64,000 nt of DNA from Phlebotomus papatasi (lineage: Eukaryota > Arthropoda > Insecta > Diptera > Psychodidae). Location: assembly GCF_024763615.1 (NCBI RefSeq), contig NC_077223.1:2356001-2420000 (forward strand), given 5' to 3'. Below, piece after piece: positions 22,519-33,169 of the stretch. Position numbers and translations under genes: made by a program. Each line of letters begins with the position of its first letter. Position 1 is the first letter of the stretch. The notes under the pieces were generated by a model. That model did not search any database. It worked only from the letters and a program-made list of their open reading frames with translations, and was not told the origin of the DNA.

Positions 22519-24110
22519 TTGCTTTAAATTCACTCCAAAAGGCTAACAGAATAAAATCCATTGACATTTCAACAAAGATTTCAACTTCGGAAATCCTCGT
22601 TTATCTTCGGCTGTCAAAATTCAAATCCACCCGATTATGGCTAACGGAAAAAAACCAATGTAACTAATTGCACAGTCTCCAGTAGCAAATGTATTAACTC
22701 ACCAGGTGTGGTTAGTCCCCATAAATTCTAGGCTATGTTGATATTTATGCACAAAGTGTCTCTCCACATGAAGTTCATTTCAATTGAGTTGTGCATTACC
22801 CAACCACATCCTCCGGAGACTTCATTGAGAGAACAGTATGTTTGGTGAAAGAATCAAAAAAAAAAGAAGTTAACAAGCTTCCTTCTATGCCAACTCTCCC
22901 ATAAGACAGTTGGCTAGACGTGTAAATATTTGATGATCGATCAAATTCAAAAAGTCACCAACTGCCATTATATACGACTCTTTTTTTTCTCTCTCTCCCA
23001 TTTCTTCACCTTGTCACACACAGGTGAGTATTATTTCCACTGCAAGTAAGTAATGAGTTGAACAAAACGGTACATAGTGTACATATTTACCACCTTTTGC
23101 CACTTTTGAATTGAACAACCATAAAAAGAAGTCACTTGTTTCTCATACACAATTAATCCCAAGCACGCTCTCTTCCAAATGGTGGATTTCTTATCTCAAT
23201 GCACTTCTTCGCCACGGTTATCGCCTTTTATTCTTGCGCCTCATTTTCTAATGGCAACCTTTCAGACGTGAATATTTATTTATTGCTCGCACTTTGAAGG
23301 AACATTAATATCTATAATCGATCGATATTGAACAATCAAAACAATTCTTAAAATTGCCTAAATAATTTTTTCTATGCTTTCTGACATATTTGAGACTACA
23401 GCGCCTCTGGTGTCGGTTTTTCAAACTTCATTACTTCCAGAGAATGGTTGACCATTTAAAGGCCTTCAACTTTTTTTATAATCACAAATTCAATCATTTA
23501 AATAGAGAAAGAGCTAAGGTTATCCGTGTATCAAAATCAGCAAAAATTGTTCTGCCAAAATTACAGGCTCAAAATTTAATTAAAATTAAAAAAAAAAATA
23601 CATTTTTTTAGGAATGACAGGAACTAAATTTATTGCAGAGTGATTAATGACATATGGGGAGGAAGTATTATCTCTTGCCTTACTTTTAAGAAATTTTCAT
23701 AGAAAACACTTCTTAGAAAATATACGTAAAGGACCTAAAGGACATTGTTTTGCGCTCGTAGTGGCGAGCATTGGAACTACGAAAATTATATTACCGGCCG
23801 TGCTGCTCAACTGTCACTTAGAAAATGAAATAGTTAAATAAAGTAAGATTTTAGTAATTTTAAACAAATTTAAGTACACTGCATTAATAATATAAATTAT
23901 TCGACGCTTTGTTTTGTGTAGAGAATCGCTCTCCTGTAAAATTTGTCTACTGGGACTTATTCGATTCTTATTCTGAGCGGTCAAAATAGGGCCTACAATT
24001 TCAGATCTTACTGATAAGGCCTAAAATAATGCCGATAGCCGAGTGTAAATTAAAGTCTTATTGTTGGGTCCCCTTATCTTGTATTGGACGAGCATGATTT
24101 TTTTTATTGA
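22519..24110. other. non-coding stretch
   Basis: No gene is supported. Two adjacent plus-strand frames (23390-23611 and 23647-23841) have ordinary composition but no motif, start context or splice signals. Confidence 0.35.
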
Positions 24111-24119
24111 AGATTTACA

Positions 24120-24330
24120 GAAATGCCCCTGAATCATTCTTAATAACGTTTTTTCAAGGTTAAAGGATAAAAAGGCTCTAAGGTGTGTATTTCTCAGTCA
24201 AATGGTGTCATGTTTGGACACTTGGAAAGGTCTTGGACTTTCTGACAAGACTGAACCAGTTCAAATCTGTTCTGAACCGATAATGATACGATTCATAACC
24301 GATACTTAATTTTTATCCGAAATTCAATTA
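24120..24330 (-). repeat. CGGTT-rich dispersed repeat, copy 3 (reverse)
   Basis: Read on the minus strand, this segment has TATCGGTTATGAATCG, then GGTTCAGAACAGATTTGAAC, TCAGAAAGTCCAAGACCTTT and the conserved CTTTTTATCCTTTAACCTTG stretch of the family at 4920-5480 and 54575-54850. It is the reverse-oriented member. Confidence 0.6.
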
Positions 24331-24547
24331 TATTATTCCTAAGGTATTTTGATAAAACCTAGATCAGATCATTGTAGATGGGATCCTTAACGTGAGTAAA
24401 CTCAGATTGCGTGCAAATCAAATCAAAATATCATCAATCAAAATTTAAATCCAAATATTGCAATGTATTGAATTTTATTGGTCAGAGGAAGAATTGTCAC
24501 ATGAGAACCACGAGAATAAAACCGAAATCAAGTGAATAACCAACTTA

Positions 24548-24781
24548 CAGTAGACTCTCGCTCAATCGGCTCTTTTTCAATCGGGCGACAAATTTTGTTG
24601 CCAATTTTCACGTTTAATTATGAACCTAATTCGATCAAATTCGCTGTAGTTCTTCCTATTTTACCGTGATTCTTTATAATTGAGCGCTTTTTGTGGAATT
24701 TACAAAGGCTTTGACGCTCAATTCTATCGCTAAACTGGATGACATTTTGCCCCATATTCCCGATTGAGAGAGAGTCTACTG
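24548..24781. mobile_element. pogo-type MITE, TA-flanked with CAGTAGACTCTC ends
   Basis: TA (24546-24547) precedes CAGTAGACTCTCGCTCAATC, and the right end CGATTGAGAGAGAGTCTACTG is followed by TA (24782-24783). Within the left end the word TCAATCGG occurs twice, 15 bases apart. A TA target and CAGT termini fit Tc1/mariner/pogo. The length is 234 bases with no coding content. Confidence 0.8.
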
Positions 24782-24929
24782 TATCTGGAATGTTTAATAT
24801 GACCCAATTTTACTTCGTTCAAAATTAGTAGAGATATTAATTTAAGATCTACTCCCAGGTGTATTATTGCTTTACATATCTAAGTGATCTCTACTCAAAC
24901 TTTTTAGAGTTTTAAGGTCATGCTCTAAG

Positions 24930-25918
24930 AATCCAAAATAGACACGGGAATCGGCTTTAAGATCAGTCCGAAGAATGATCAGCTCCAAATTAGTGGGATT
25001 AGCGACATCAGCGCCAGTGGAAAATATATGAAACTTCACTTTGGGTGTTTTTAGGTGCTATTCGAAACGTCAATTTGGTGAAAAAACATGGAGACTGATG
25101 CCACGCAATGTCGCAAAAATGCATGAATATAAGAATAATGTGAAGGCCAGAGTTCTTCTCTCCGTATAAGAAGAGCATAGATATTGCAAGTAAAAAGTCT
25201 TCTAGCATTCAAAGTGTGCACATTTACTAGAAATTTATTCAGAAAACACTAATCCTTTGATCCTAAGTCATACGTGTATTTGTCTGATCTTTTACTGTCA
25301 AATTATTCGAGCTGAGTATTCTCAGGGATCAGCCTGGTTGTATTTTTGGTACCAAGGTCTCAATAAACTCAGGACTGTTTGTCAATGATCCTAAGGAATC
25401 AGTATATGACAGTTATGCCGAAAATAGACACAGGCTGATTGATACTTGAGAATAAAATCATCTCGAAAAATTTGGCGGCAAAAGAATAGTCCAAACTATC
25501 ATACACTGATGATTTAGAATCAAGAAGTAGCGTCTTCAGCGTAAATTTCTGTTAAATGTACAACTTTGATAACTGAGAAACTTGTTAAGTTCAATATCAA
25601 TGGATTTTCCATACGGATACGACCTTCCCATTAATTCAATCATAATGCATTTTTAAGATTTTGAGACATTGCGTGGCATCAGTCTCCATGTTTTTTTCAC
25701 TCAATTGACAATTCGAAAAGCACCCAAACACACCCAAAGTTAAGTTTTATATTTTTGCCACTGGTGCTGATGTCGCTAATCTTCGTAAATTTCACTAAAC
25801 CTCTTAAATTTAGAAGCTCAGCCTGATCCCCGAAATTTCGGGCTGATCCCTGAGTGTATTGACACCAATCCTCATTTTCGAGCTGATCTCTAAGCCGATC
25901 CCTCTGTCTATTTTGGGC
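24930..25918. mobile_element. 1-kb foldback element with long arms
   Basis: The left part from about 24930 to 25110 (AAAATAGACACGGGAATCGG ... GACATCAGCGCCAGTGG ... CATGGAGACTGATGCCACGC) recurs inverted in the right part from about 25666 to 25918 (GCGTGGCATCAGTCTCCATG ... CCACTGGTGCTGATGTCGCT ... CCGATCCCTCTGTCTATTTT). The arms exceed 150 bases and the right one carries extra GATC-rich insertions. The minus-strand frame at 25008-25208 lies within an arm and is not a gene. Confidence 0.7.
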
Positions 25919-26009
25919 TTAACGCTAATCTTCGAGAATATTTATCACATGAGATTTGCCGGTAAAGGATCAGCCCAAACTAACGCCAAATATTACGGGC
26001 TAAATATTC

Positions 26010-26260
26010 TTAAGAATTAGCCTATATAGGGGCTTCAGACCCAAGGTTTAGCTACATGGCTTAACTCCTCTAATTTCTTATTGGGCAATGTTTTTGTTAA
26101 AAAAAAATTTAAGATTAGATATGAAATTGAAAACGATCTTGAAATAACTAAATATTAAGAGTCCACTAAAATTACTTGTTAATCAGGATTTCAAAACGTT
26201 AGGAGACAGGACTAAATCTCTAGTCCGAAACCTGCATTAAGGGCTTAAGCCTATGTGAGC
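26010..26260. repeat. dispersed repeat, uninterrupted copy of 15051-15790
   Basis: This copy keeps the landmarks CAGACCCAAGGTTTAGCTAC, CTCCTCTAATTTCTTATTGG and GGACTAAATCTCTAGTCCGA in order. It lacks the MITE that sits at 15269-15611 in the other copy. It runs straight into the MITE at 26286. Confidence 0.5.
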
Positions 26261-26285
26261 CTATATCCCTAATATAAGAGAGTTA

Positions 26286-26412
26286 TGTCCTAGACACACT
26301 TACGACTTAAGCCGAGAGACGACTTAGTGGAAAATGAAGTAAATGTAGTTTGACCTTTATTTCTGATATAATTACGCTAAGCCGTCTCAAGGCTAATCCT
26401 CATGTCTGTCAA
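26286..26412 (+). mobile_element. TTAAGCCGAGAGACG MITE, copy 2
   Basis: The copy starts TGTCCTAGACACACTTACGA and continues TTAAGCCGAGAGACGACTTA, GTGGAAAATG and GCTAAGCCGTCTCAAGGCTA, ending near TGTCTGTCAAGGCCCTTA. It is intact across the TTAA that is occupied by another element in the copy at 59888-60555. Confidence 0.65.
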
Positions 26413-26968
26413 GGCCCTTATATTTCATGAGAGAAGTCAAATATCCGTGTGGAAACCGCGAATTTGTGGTCAATGAAAACTTTGATAGTCGTTGGAATAT
26501 TTTTCGAGTCTTTATTGTAGCTGGTACGTTACTGACATATACCGGAACATGCTGGAGTGCCCTTAATCGACAGCCTCCCAGAGTAGAGCCCAAATGGCCT
26601 ATTCCCGGGGAGTACACGAATCGAGCTTCCTCTCAGCTTCACGGTTGAAGGTCGATTGAGAATGGACGACTCATAGCTCTATCTATCGGCAATATAGTAT
26701 CCTCTGAAGTTAGCCGTTATGGCACCCCTCAGAGTCACCACTCCAGCTGATCAATTGGTACTTTGGTACCGTTGGCTTAGAAGCGTCTTCGTCAGGGCGG
26801 GCTTTCTCCCTCCAACTCCTCTAGGCTCAATAGTCCTAGTACATTATGGAGAATTCTCCAACAATATTCAGGAACCAAACCTAACCTGAATTTAGGTGGT
26901 TTGGATAAATGATAAAGTGGAAAGTGCCTTGGATAAAAGGGAAATGGTATATTGTACGAGATACTAAG
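26413..26968. other. GC-richer unassigned stretch, open on both strands
   Basis: This stretch is clearly less AT-rich than its surroundings. It has frames open on both strands (26427-26648 plus, 26393-26617 minus), neither with a motif I recognise. The phrase TTGAAGGTCGATTGAGAA near 26643 resembles GTGAAGGTCGACTGAGAAG near 33920, so it may be part of a low-copy transposon. No function is assigned. Confidence 0.3.
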
Positions 26969-26970
26969 TA

Positions 26971-27207
26971 AGGTAAAGTACCTTTTATTCGACCGGTTCC
27001 TCTATTCGACCGGTAGTTTTATTTATTCAATTTAATTATATTTGCTATAATATTTTGTGTATGATCTAACATTAATAGGTCAATTATTCTTTAAATAGTA
27101 CGAATCAGTGACAAATTCATAGAAATTGATGAAATTCACCATCAAATATTCAAAAATTGACCCACCGGTCGAATAGAGGAACCCGGTCGAGTAAGGGTAC
27201 TTTACCT
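26971..27207. mobile_element. TA-flanked MITE with paired TATTCGACCGG words
   Basis: Flanked by TA on each side, the left end is AGGTAAAGTACCTTTTATTC and the right end is its near-complement (GAGTAAGGGTACTTTACCT). Each arm contains ATTCGACCGG (or a one-base variant) twice, separated by TTCCTCT. The length is 237 bases with no coding content. Confidence 0.8.
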
Positions 27208-27603
27208 TAATCCTGAATTTATAGGTATATTTAGACAATTGCAAAATTGAATAGACAATCTGATTGTCTTTTTTTTAAAACCCGCAATTTGTTTTTAGAA
27301 TTCTGCATTTTTGATGAATGAATAAACAGTCTGAAGTCTCCTTCAGGGCAAAGCAATAAAATTTAGAGCATGATGCAAACTCTTCTGCACTTCACTACCC
27401 GATTTTCCCTTCAAACAATTCATCACCATTGCAGAGATATTTTAATTAATCCACAAATGGCGCACAATTTTCCATTAAAAATTTCACAATATTTTATTTA
27501 TCCACATTAATCTCTCGAAATCGCGCAAAAAGCAATTTTCACTAAATTACCGATACATGTCAGTGACCTTGCGATATTCCACACATATTTTCATTCGGTG
27601 ACT

Positions 27604-28272
27604 GATCAATTGCGCCAGTTTTGCCTGCAAATGACTTTTTGAGGTGATCTTGATGATCTCTCTCTCTTTGGGTGATCTTGTCCGATCGCAATGAAAACGC
27701 AATCACCGAGATTGTATGCTTCCTTAATGCAAGATCTAGGTTTTAACATTGAATTTTTGTTGGTTAATCACTGCAACTGATCAAGTTGATTGCAGGTGAT
27801 CACGCTAGATCCTGCATTGCGATCCTGATTTTTTAAGCGGTTTTTTTTAACTTTGGAATTTTCTACATGGCGCCATTCACATTTTACAATGTTATTTTGT
27901 GTTTTTACCCACCCTCGATCAACTGTTTTTTCCAACACTGATGTTGATCAGTTCGATCGCCATTGAGTTGTATAATAACGAAAATGGAAAGTATTAGATC
28001 ACTATATGGGTCTCACAGGTATTTTACATTTTATGTTAACTCATTGCAATTTAAATATCTCTCTTTAAGCATGATTTTTGTGTCTGAGAAATTTGCACTG
28101 ATGACTGAAAAGTCCGTTTTTTTTTTGGGGCGACGAGATCGCATCTTATGATCGTTAATGATCGTTATGAAGATCAATTTTAGTTTTGGATGCGATCTTC
28201 CATCGCCATTGCAACTTAGACAGAGATTCACTCTCATAAGAGAGCATAAAATGATGGTTTTGTATGTGATCT
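27604..28272. other. GATC-dense stretch
   Basis: I count 20 GATC tetramers in about 670 bases, where about two would be expected at this base composition. Many sit in words such as GTGATCTTGATGATC, GATCGCAATG and TTGATCAGTTCGATCGCC. There is no clear tandem period and no supported gene, although short frames run through it. A few more GATC sites occur at 28570-28720. Confidence 0.6.
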
Positions 28273-29192
28273 TAGCAAATGATATATTACAAAAAAAAAT
28301 TTCTCTCTCTCTCTTGCACTAACACTAGCGCACATAGGTTAGCATAAAATTCTGTTTGGAACGTCATTGGAAGACTCATTGGAACTCTTCATCATTGATG
28401 GTGAAATGCCACAATTATATTGCACTTTATTAACATTGCACACTTCATCGTGATTCTTTTATCTGCATTCTTCTCGTTTTTTTTTTTAATTTTTTTTATT
28501 TTAAATAATTCCAATACACCTCAATCTTTTTATAAGCATTATTCCCTCTCTCTCAATTACACTTCGTATGATCAGTGATCTTCACACTTGTATTTTTGCC
28601 CGTTTTTCAATATCTCTTTCAAATTTCACTTTTTCATCCATAACAACTCCATAACTTATTACTCTCTTTCAACATTAAATCCTCACGATCACCAACATGA
28701 TCTTCGCATGATCCTTCTCTTAATCTTCCCAATAACTCCCTATACCAAAAGGAAAATCTACTTTCCCGCGCAATCCTTTACCTCAAAGAATTTTCCTTTT
28801 CAATGAAAACAAAATTCCTCTCTCGAGTTTCTCTTTAGAGTTTCTCTTGGATTTTTTAAAACAACATTTTCTTGAAGTGCGCTTAGGAGTTATACATAGT
28901 TTGAAAAATAGAAAAAAAGAAAAACTAGCAATATATACCGTGATATATCAGAGATTTCCCCTCTGGAAATTGCGAAGAACACGTGAAAAACGAAAAAAAA
29001 ACAACACAGAGACACACAATTAAGCAAGGCACAACTTTGATGGAAAAACTCGCGGTAAAAATTCAGGTGAAAACTCAAATTGCAAGCCGATCGAGTTTTT
29101 TTTTACTTTTTTTTCTATTTTTGCTTTTCTCAAGCACAAAATTGTATTCCAAGTTATATATTTTCGTACCATACACTTTAACCGTCTTTCTC
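28273..29192. other. AT-rich non-coding stretch
   Basis: The stretch is AT- and pyrimidine-rich with several T runs and CTCTCT tracts. Short frames on both strands between 28588 and 29225 are low in complexity. If the minus-strand exon at 29193-29408 belongs to a larger gene, this would be its first intron. Confidence 0.35.
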
Positions 29193-29408
29193 TTACTGAC
29201 AAATGCTACCACGAAGATTTCTTAAGTGACGTGAAGCAAGACTTTGGTAGAGCCCCCTCCGGGTGTTTTGAATTGTATTTGTTGCTGTAGATATTTCTTC
29301 GACATATGGTTGAGAAAACCAAAAAGAGGGGAGCCCTCCAACACTCACCAGTACCAGTGGCAACAAAATAACACTGAGAGAGATATTCCAAACCAAAAGA
29401 ATTTTCAT
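29193..29408 (-). CDS. candidate secreted-protein exon with signal peptide
   Basis: The minus strand reads from an ATG at 29406-29408 (context AAAGCAATGAAA) through MKILLVWNISLSVILLPLVL, a good signal-peptide core, to GLPSFWFSQPYVEEIS and on to GSICQ and a stop at 29193, giving 71 residues. Two donor sites lie in the frame: GTGAGT right after codon 20 (exon 29349-29408) and GTAAGA two bases before the end of codon 71 (exon 29197-29408). It may therefore be a complete small secreted peptide, or the first exon of a larger secreted protein. No family is recognised and no second exon was found. Confidence 0.35.
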   Translation of the reverse strand: MKILLVWNISLSVILLPLVLVSVGGLPSFWFSQPYVEEISTATNTIQNTRRGLYQSLASRHLRNLRGSICQ

Positions 29409-30249
29409 TGCTTTTGTACACACACTAACTGCTGTTTTTCATGTTCGATTATCACACCAACAAGCTTAAAACATTAATATTTTTAACGATCATTCACAAA
29501 AATTCCCCGCCAAAAACACAAACCACCAGAAAAAAAACTGCAATTTTTCATTAAGTCAAGAGAATTTTTCCTAGCTTCATTTATGCTTTAGCAAAATAAA
29601 AAAAGCAGTACATAGGGTATTGTGGGGTAATTCGGAACAAGACCTAAATTGGAATTTTGAAATATCCTCTCTGTTGCAGATGGGGAAAGTGTAAAAGAAT
29701 ATATCCGAGAAGACAAGCCCTATAGCTAAGGCTAGGGCAAATGGCGTTACCACCTTACACGGGCACGGGGTAGTAGGGGAAGGTTTTGAAGGTTCGTATT
29801 AAAAAAGGAGTCCAAAATTTAAGATTTTTTACTGAATGCCACACAAACCCAATCAATTATATCACTATATCAAAAAATCTCTTACTTATTGGTTTCATAA
29901 TTCTGCCTCACAAAATTCCTGGAAGTCCTTGGATTTTCCTCTACAGGAAAATGAAAATTCAGCGGCATTTTTTACGAAGGTGCCCTGGTTAACTCAGCTT
30001 CGTACCACTTTTTCCCACCTCTGTAGGCCTCATTTTCCCCGAAAACATTACACCAAACACTAAAATTTGGGCATCACTACTTAGATGGAACTTTCATCTA
30101 CTTGTTTTCACCATTTGTAGGAGGTATCACGCATTAAAAAATCAATTTTAAGCTATTTTTCTAACACATGTTTTTGGACACTCGGAAAACCATTTTTTCC
30201 CTGCATTCTGACAGTCAGTTAAGAGCTTGGTTAGGTATGATTCTCTCAT

Positions 30250-30715
30250 AATCACACCTAATCTAATCCTCGGATTTTCTCTAACACCTCCAATTGGTCT
30301 TACAGAGCATATTTCGGACGTAACTGATGTCAAAAATGGCCAAACACCAATTTGAAGTGAAATGTGAAAAGTTCCACTTTAAAAAAAGAAAAATTTAATA
30401 AGAAATACTCAAAATACATCGAAGTCGCAATAAAAGAATCACATCTACCATAAGCAGTCTAGTTTCATCACTGCACAAATCGGAAAGTAGTAATCACACC
30501 TATTGTAATCCTTGTTTTTTCTCTAACGTCTCGAATCTGTCTTACAGAACATTTTTTGAACATTAGTGATTCTTAGAATTACCAGTGATTAATTTAAAGT
30601 GAAATGTGAAAAATTCCGCTTGAAAGCAAAACAAATTGGATGAAAAATTCTCAAAACGCACCGCATGGGCAATGAAAGAATCACACCAACCATAAGCAGA
30701 TTCAGGCTTAATGTT
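30250..30715. repeat. tandem duplication, unit about 242 bases
   Basis: The block beginning AATCACACCTAATCTAATCC, continuing TTTTCTCTAACACCTC and CTTACAGAGCATATTT and ending in AAAGAATCACATCTACCATA, is repeated once, starting again at 30492 with AATCACACCTATTGTAATCC. The two units are diverged. No coding frame spans them. Confidence 0.6.
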
Positions 30716-31689
30716 TAATTTGACAGAAGTGAAAGAAAAACATCTGATGAAGTCTCATTTTGATGGAGAAACGCGTGTTTTCTTTCGAGATTTTAATGAA
30801 AATTGTTTAATATCCCAATTTTCTTGTGAATTTATTCAGTGGAATCTCTGATGAGTTAAATATCCCGAGCGGCGTGCACAGTGTGACCCAAAACAGTGAG
30901 AAATTCTCAAATTCGATGGTCAGTAATTTTGATAGATGCTTTTACGAAGCTGCAAAATTCAATTTTCCTGAGCTGCAAGGGTGGTAATTTTTAAGAATTT
31001 TCCTCCATTCACAAAAACGACCCCCTTCCAGTAAAAGATTTTCACGATAAATATTAACCCTAATAAACCGTCTATAACTTGGAATAGTTGCTTTTTCGAA
31101 AAGACACTTGAAGTGTGCAAAAATGCATAAAATATGCATAAAAAATGCATAAAAAAAGAAAGCCCCTGCGGGTATGCAAATTTTCTCGATGCTTAATGTC
31201 ATTTCGCGCGTTTTTTTCGATCCAGAAAATGTGCATAATACCGGGATTGAGTGTATTTCCAAATGCCAATTAAATTGAGTTGCCTCGGCAAGACAAGATG
31301 AAAGAATACAATTACGAAGCTTATCGGTCAAAGCTGCACGACGAATACAAAGGTGCCCCACTTCTCACTACACCGCGATTTTTTAATTAGATATCATACT
31401 TCAGAGGAGGATACCTATATGAATTCATGGATACTGGGATGCTAGGTACACTGAACAAATTATCGTCACAGGTCAAGCAGTTTTTTTTTTAAATCAGTGT
31501 TCAGTGCTACCCCAAGTTTGGTGATGCACCAATTTTCCATAACCTACAAAAACCTCGTAAAAGTTTGTACTTTTCTTCCAAACTATTGGAGTGTTTTGAA
31601 CATGTGTTCAACTTGGTTAATAAGCCCAAGAGTATTTTGCTATTGATTTCAGTCAGAACGAGTGACACTCAATCCTCAGTTCTCACCTG

Positions 31690-31800
31690 AGACAGGAAAA
31701 ATTCCTGCCTACACTTGGATTTGAACTGAGGATCTTTCGCTTCCTATCTATCCGTCACTTAGTGATGGAGCCATGGAGCCGTAGACTGTCGACAGAATTG
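31690..31800 (-). repeat. tRNA-derived SINE copy, reverse strand
   Basis: On the minus strand, 31780-31707 is a decayed tRNA-like unit. Its B-box region reads CAGTTCAAATCCAAGTG, and it is followed by GGCAGGAATTTTTCCTGTCTC, the same tail as in the better copy near 34841. The A-box side (CTCCATCACTAAGTGACGG) is degenerate. Similarity to the other copy continues past the tail to about 31620 (TCGTTCTGACTG, CTTGGGCTTA). Confidence 0.6.
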
Positions 31801-31825
31801 TACACATGATATTAGAAGACTCGAG

Positions 31826-31945
31826 AAAAGTCGACAAAAAGTTGAAATGCAAGCACAATTGGTAAAAGTCAGGCGCAATACTCAGTCAGAGCGAGTGTTC
31901 CCATAGCTCAGTGGCAGAGCAGTTGCCTAGATAGCGACAGGTAAT
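31826..31945 (+). repeat. tRNA-derived SINE copy, forward strand, truncated
   Basis: The plus strand has the leader GTCGACAAAAAGTTGAAATG, then CAGTCAGAGCGAGTG, then the tRNA 5' half GTTCCCATAGCTCAGTGGCA followed by GAGCAGTTGCCTAGATAGCG, where similarity stops. The leader and tRNA half match, in the other orientation, the copy at 34841-34986. With the copy at 31690-31800 it forms a head-to-head pair. Confidence 0.6.
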
Positions 31946-32673
31946 TATAAATAATAATAATGGTGGCACAACGTTTTACAGAGGTACTCAGGACTGCCAG
32001 TAAGGGGAGTAAGACACATGACTAAATAGAAGTTCCCAATTTCACTCACTCCATTTGGGACTCCTTCAAGATCTAGGAACTTACGATCTGTATAAGATAC
32101 CGGAGCTAATTAGGGAATAGCCGCTGGGAAGTAAGGTCAACCACATGAAGATTAAGATAGGAGAAGAGTGATATGGCATATCGTAGTAGTTTGACTCCCT
32201 ACTGTTCGTGTTCGTAAGCTTTTCTTTAATTCCGGCACTTAAGGACGGCCTTCATCGATATGATCTACCATGGCTAATCGGTGAAGCACATTTTCAAATA
32301 CTAGAACAGTAGAGGTGCAAGGGGCCCTTCATCTACGATAAACTCAGAATGGAATCAGCCATAAGCAAAACAGAATAACGAACATCCTGAAGACGTAATG
32401 TAAAGAAACGTAAACCAGTTTCAAACGATTCCGCTCGTCAGCTCTTGCACTGAAAAGTGCACTGCTGTGTTGGACGAAAAATAAATTATCAAAGTACTTC
32501 CAAGGACATGTTTAGTTTCCCTTGAAGTATAACGTACCAATTGTTTTTGAAACAACTCAAAAACGTGTTTCTGAAAGGCCAGTGCAATAACGAAGTTGAG
32601 ATCTTCCTGCTCTTAGAATCGTATTACAAAATTTAGAACATCTGCAACTCATAGGGGCTTCAATTACTAAGTG
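31946..32673. other. unassigned stretch
   Basis: This stretch has a more even base composition than average (for example GAGGTACTCAGGACTGCCAG near 31980 and GGACGGCCTTCATCG near 32245) but no open frame of note. It may be untranslated sequence of an older retroelement. Nothing confirms this. Confidence 0.3.
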
Positions 32674-32679
32674 GATAAA

Positions 32680-32812
32680 GCAGAGATGAGCAAGAACCGT
32701 TTGAGACCGAACAAACGTCAAATGAAAAAATGTACGTCAATGGTCAAAACACTACCTGGACAAACTTGTTTTGACGTTTATTTGGTAACAAACGGTTCTT
32801 GCCCACTTCTGC
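32680..32812. mobile_element. 133-bp MITE with GATAAA target duplication, copy 1
   Basis: The ends are GCAGAGATGAGCAAGAACCG and its near-complement CGGTTCTTGCCCACTTCTGC, giving inverted repeats of about 24 bases. The hexamer GATAAA directly flanks both sides (32674-32679 and 32813-32818), a clean target-site duplication. The interior includes AACGTCAAATGAAA and a near-inverted TTTTGACGTTTATTT. A reverse copy is at about 34045-34160. Confidence 0.8.
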
Positions 32813-33099
32813 GATAAAGGATAAATGTGGCACAGTTGTCCTAAGTCCACTTCTAAGAACAAAAAGTGAAAATACGTAAACCATGAAGCAGTACCTCTAT
32901 TAGTGGGTACCACTACTCAGTCCTTAACAACGACCGGGTAAATCTTTCTATTCTTAAACGTTCAACGGCCTGCTGTACCGATTTTGACGATTCGCCATAT
33001 TTCAAATCAATGATGTTCAAAACATCCTGTGAAAGTCACACTTAATAAGTTTTCCTGCGAAAAACGAACGTAAGAGCGCTCTTTTGCAGAAACGAACCG

Positions 33100-33155
33100 T
33101 TAGGTAAAACTGACGTACAACGTCCTGCTGTAAAACTGTCGTACAACGTCCTGGT
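33100..33155. repeat. short tandem repeat of CGTACAACGTCCTG
   Basis: The phrase AAAACTGACGTACAACGTCC recurs immediately as AAAACTGTCGTACAACGTCC, giving two units of about 24 bases. No function is suggested. Confidence 0.5.
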
Positions 33156-33169
33156 TAATTACGAAAAAG

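Noticed and set aside
30942..31361. 139-codon minus-strand open frame
   Set aside because: It is one of the longest frames outside recognised genes but has no motif, and the window is large enough for one such frame to occur by chance.
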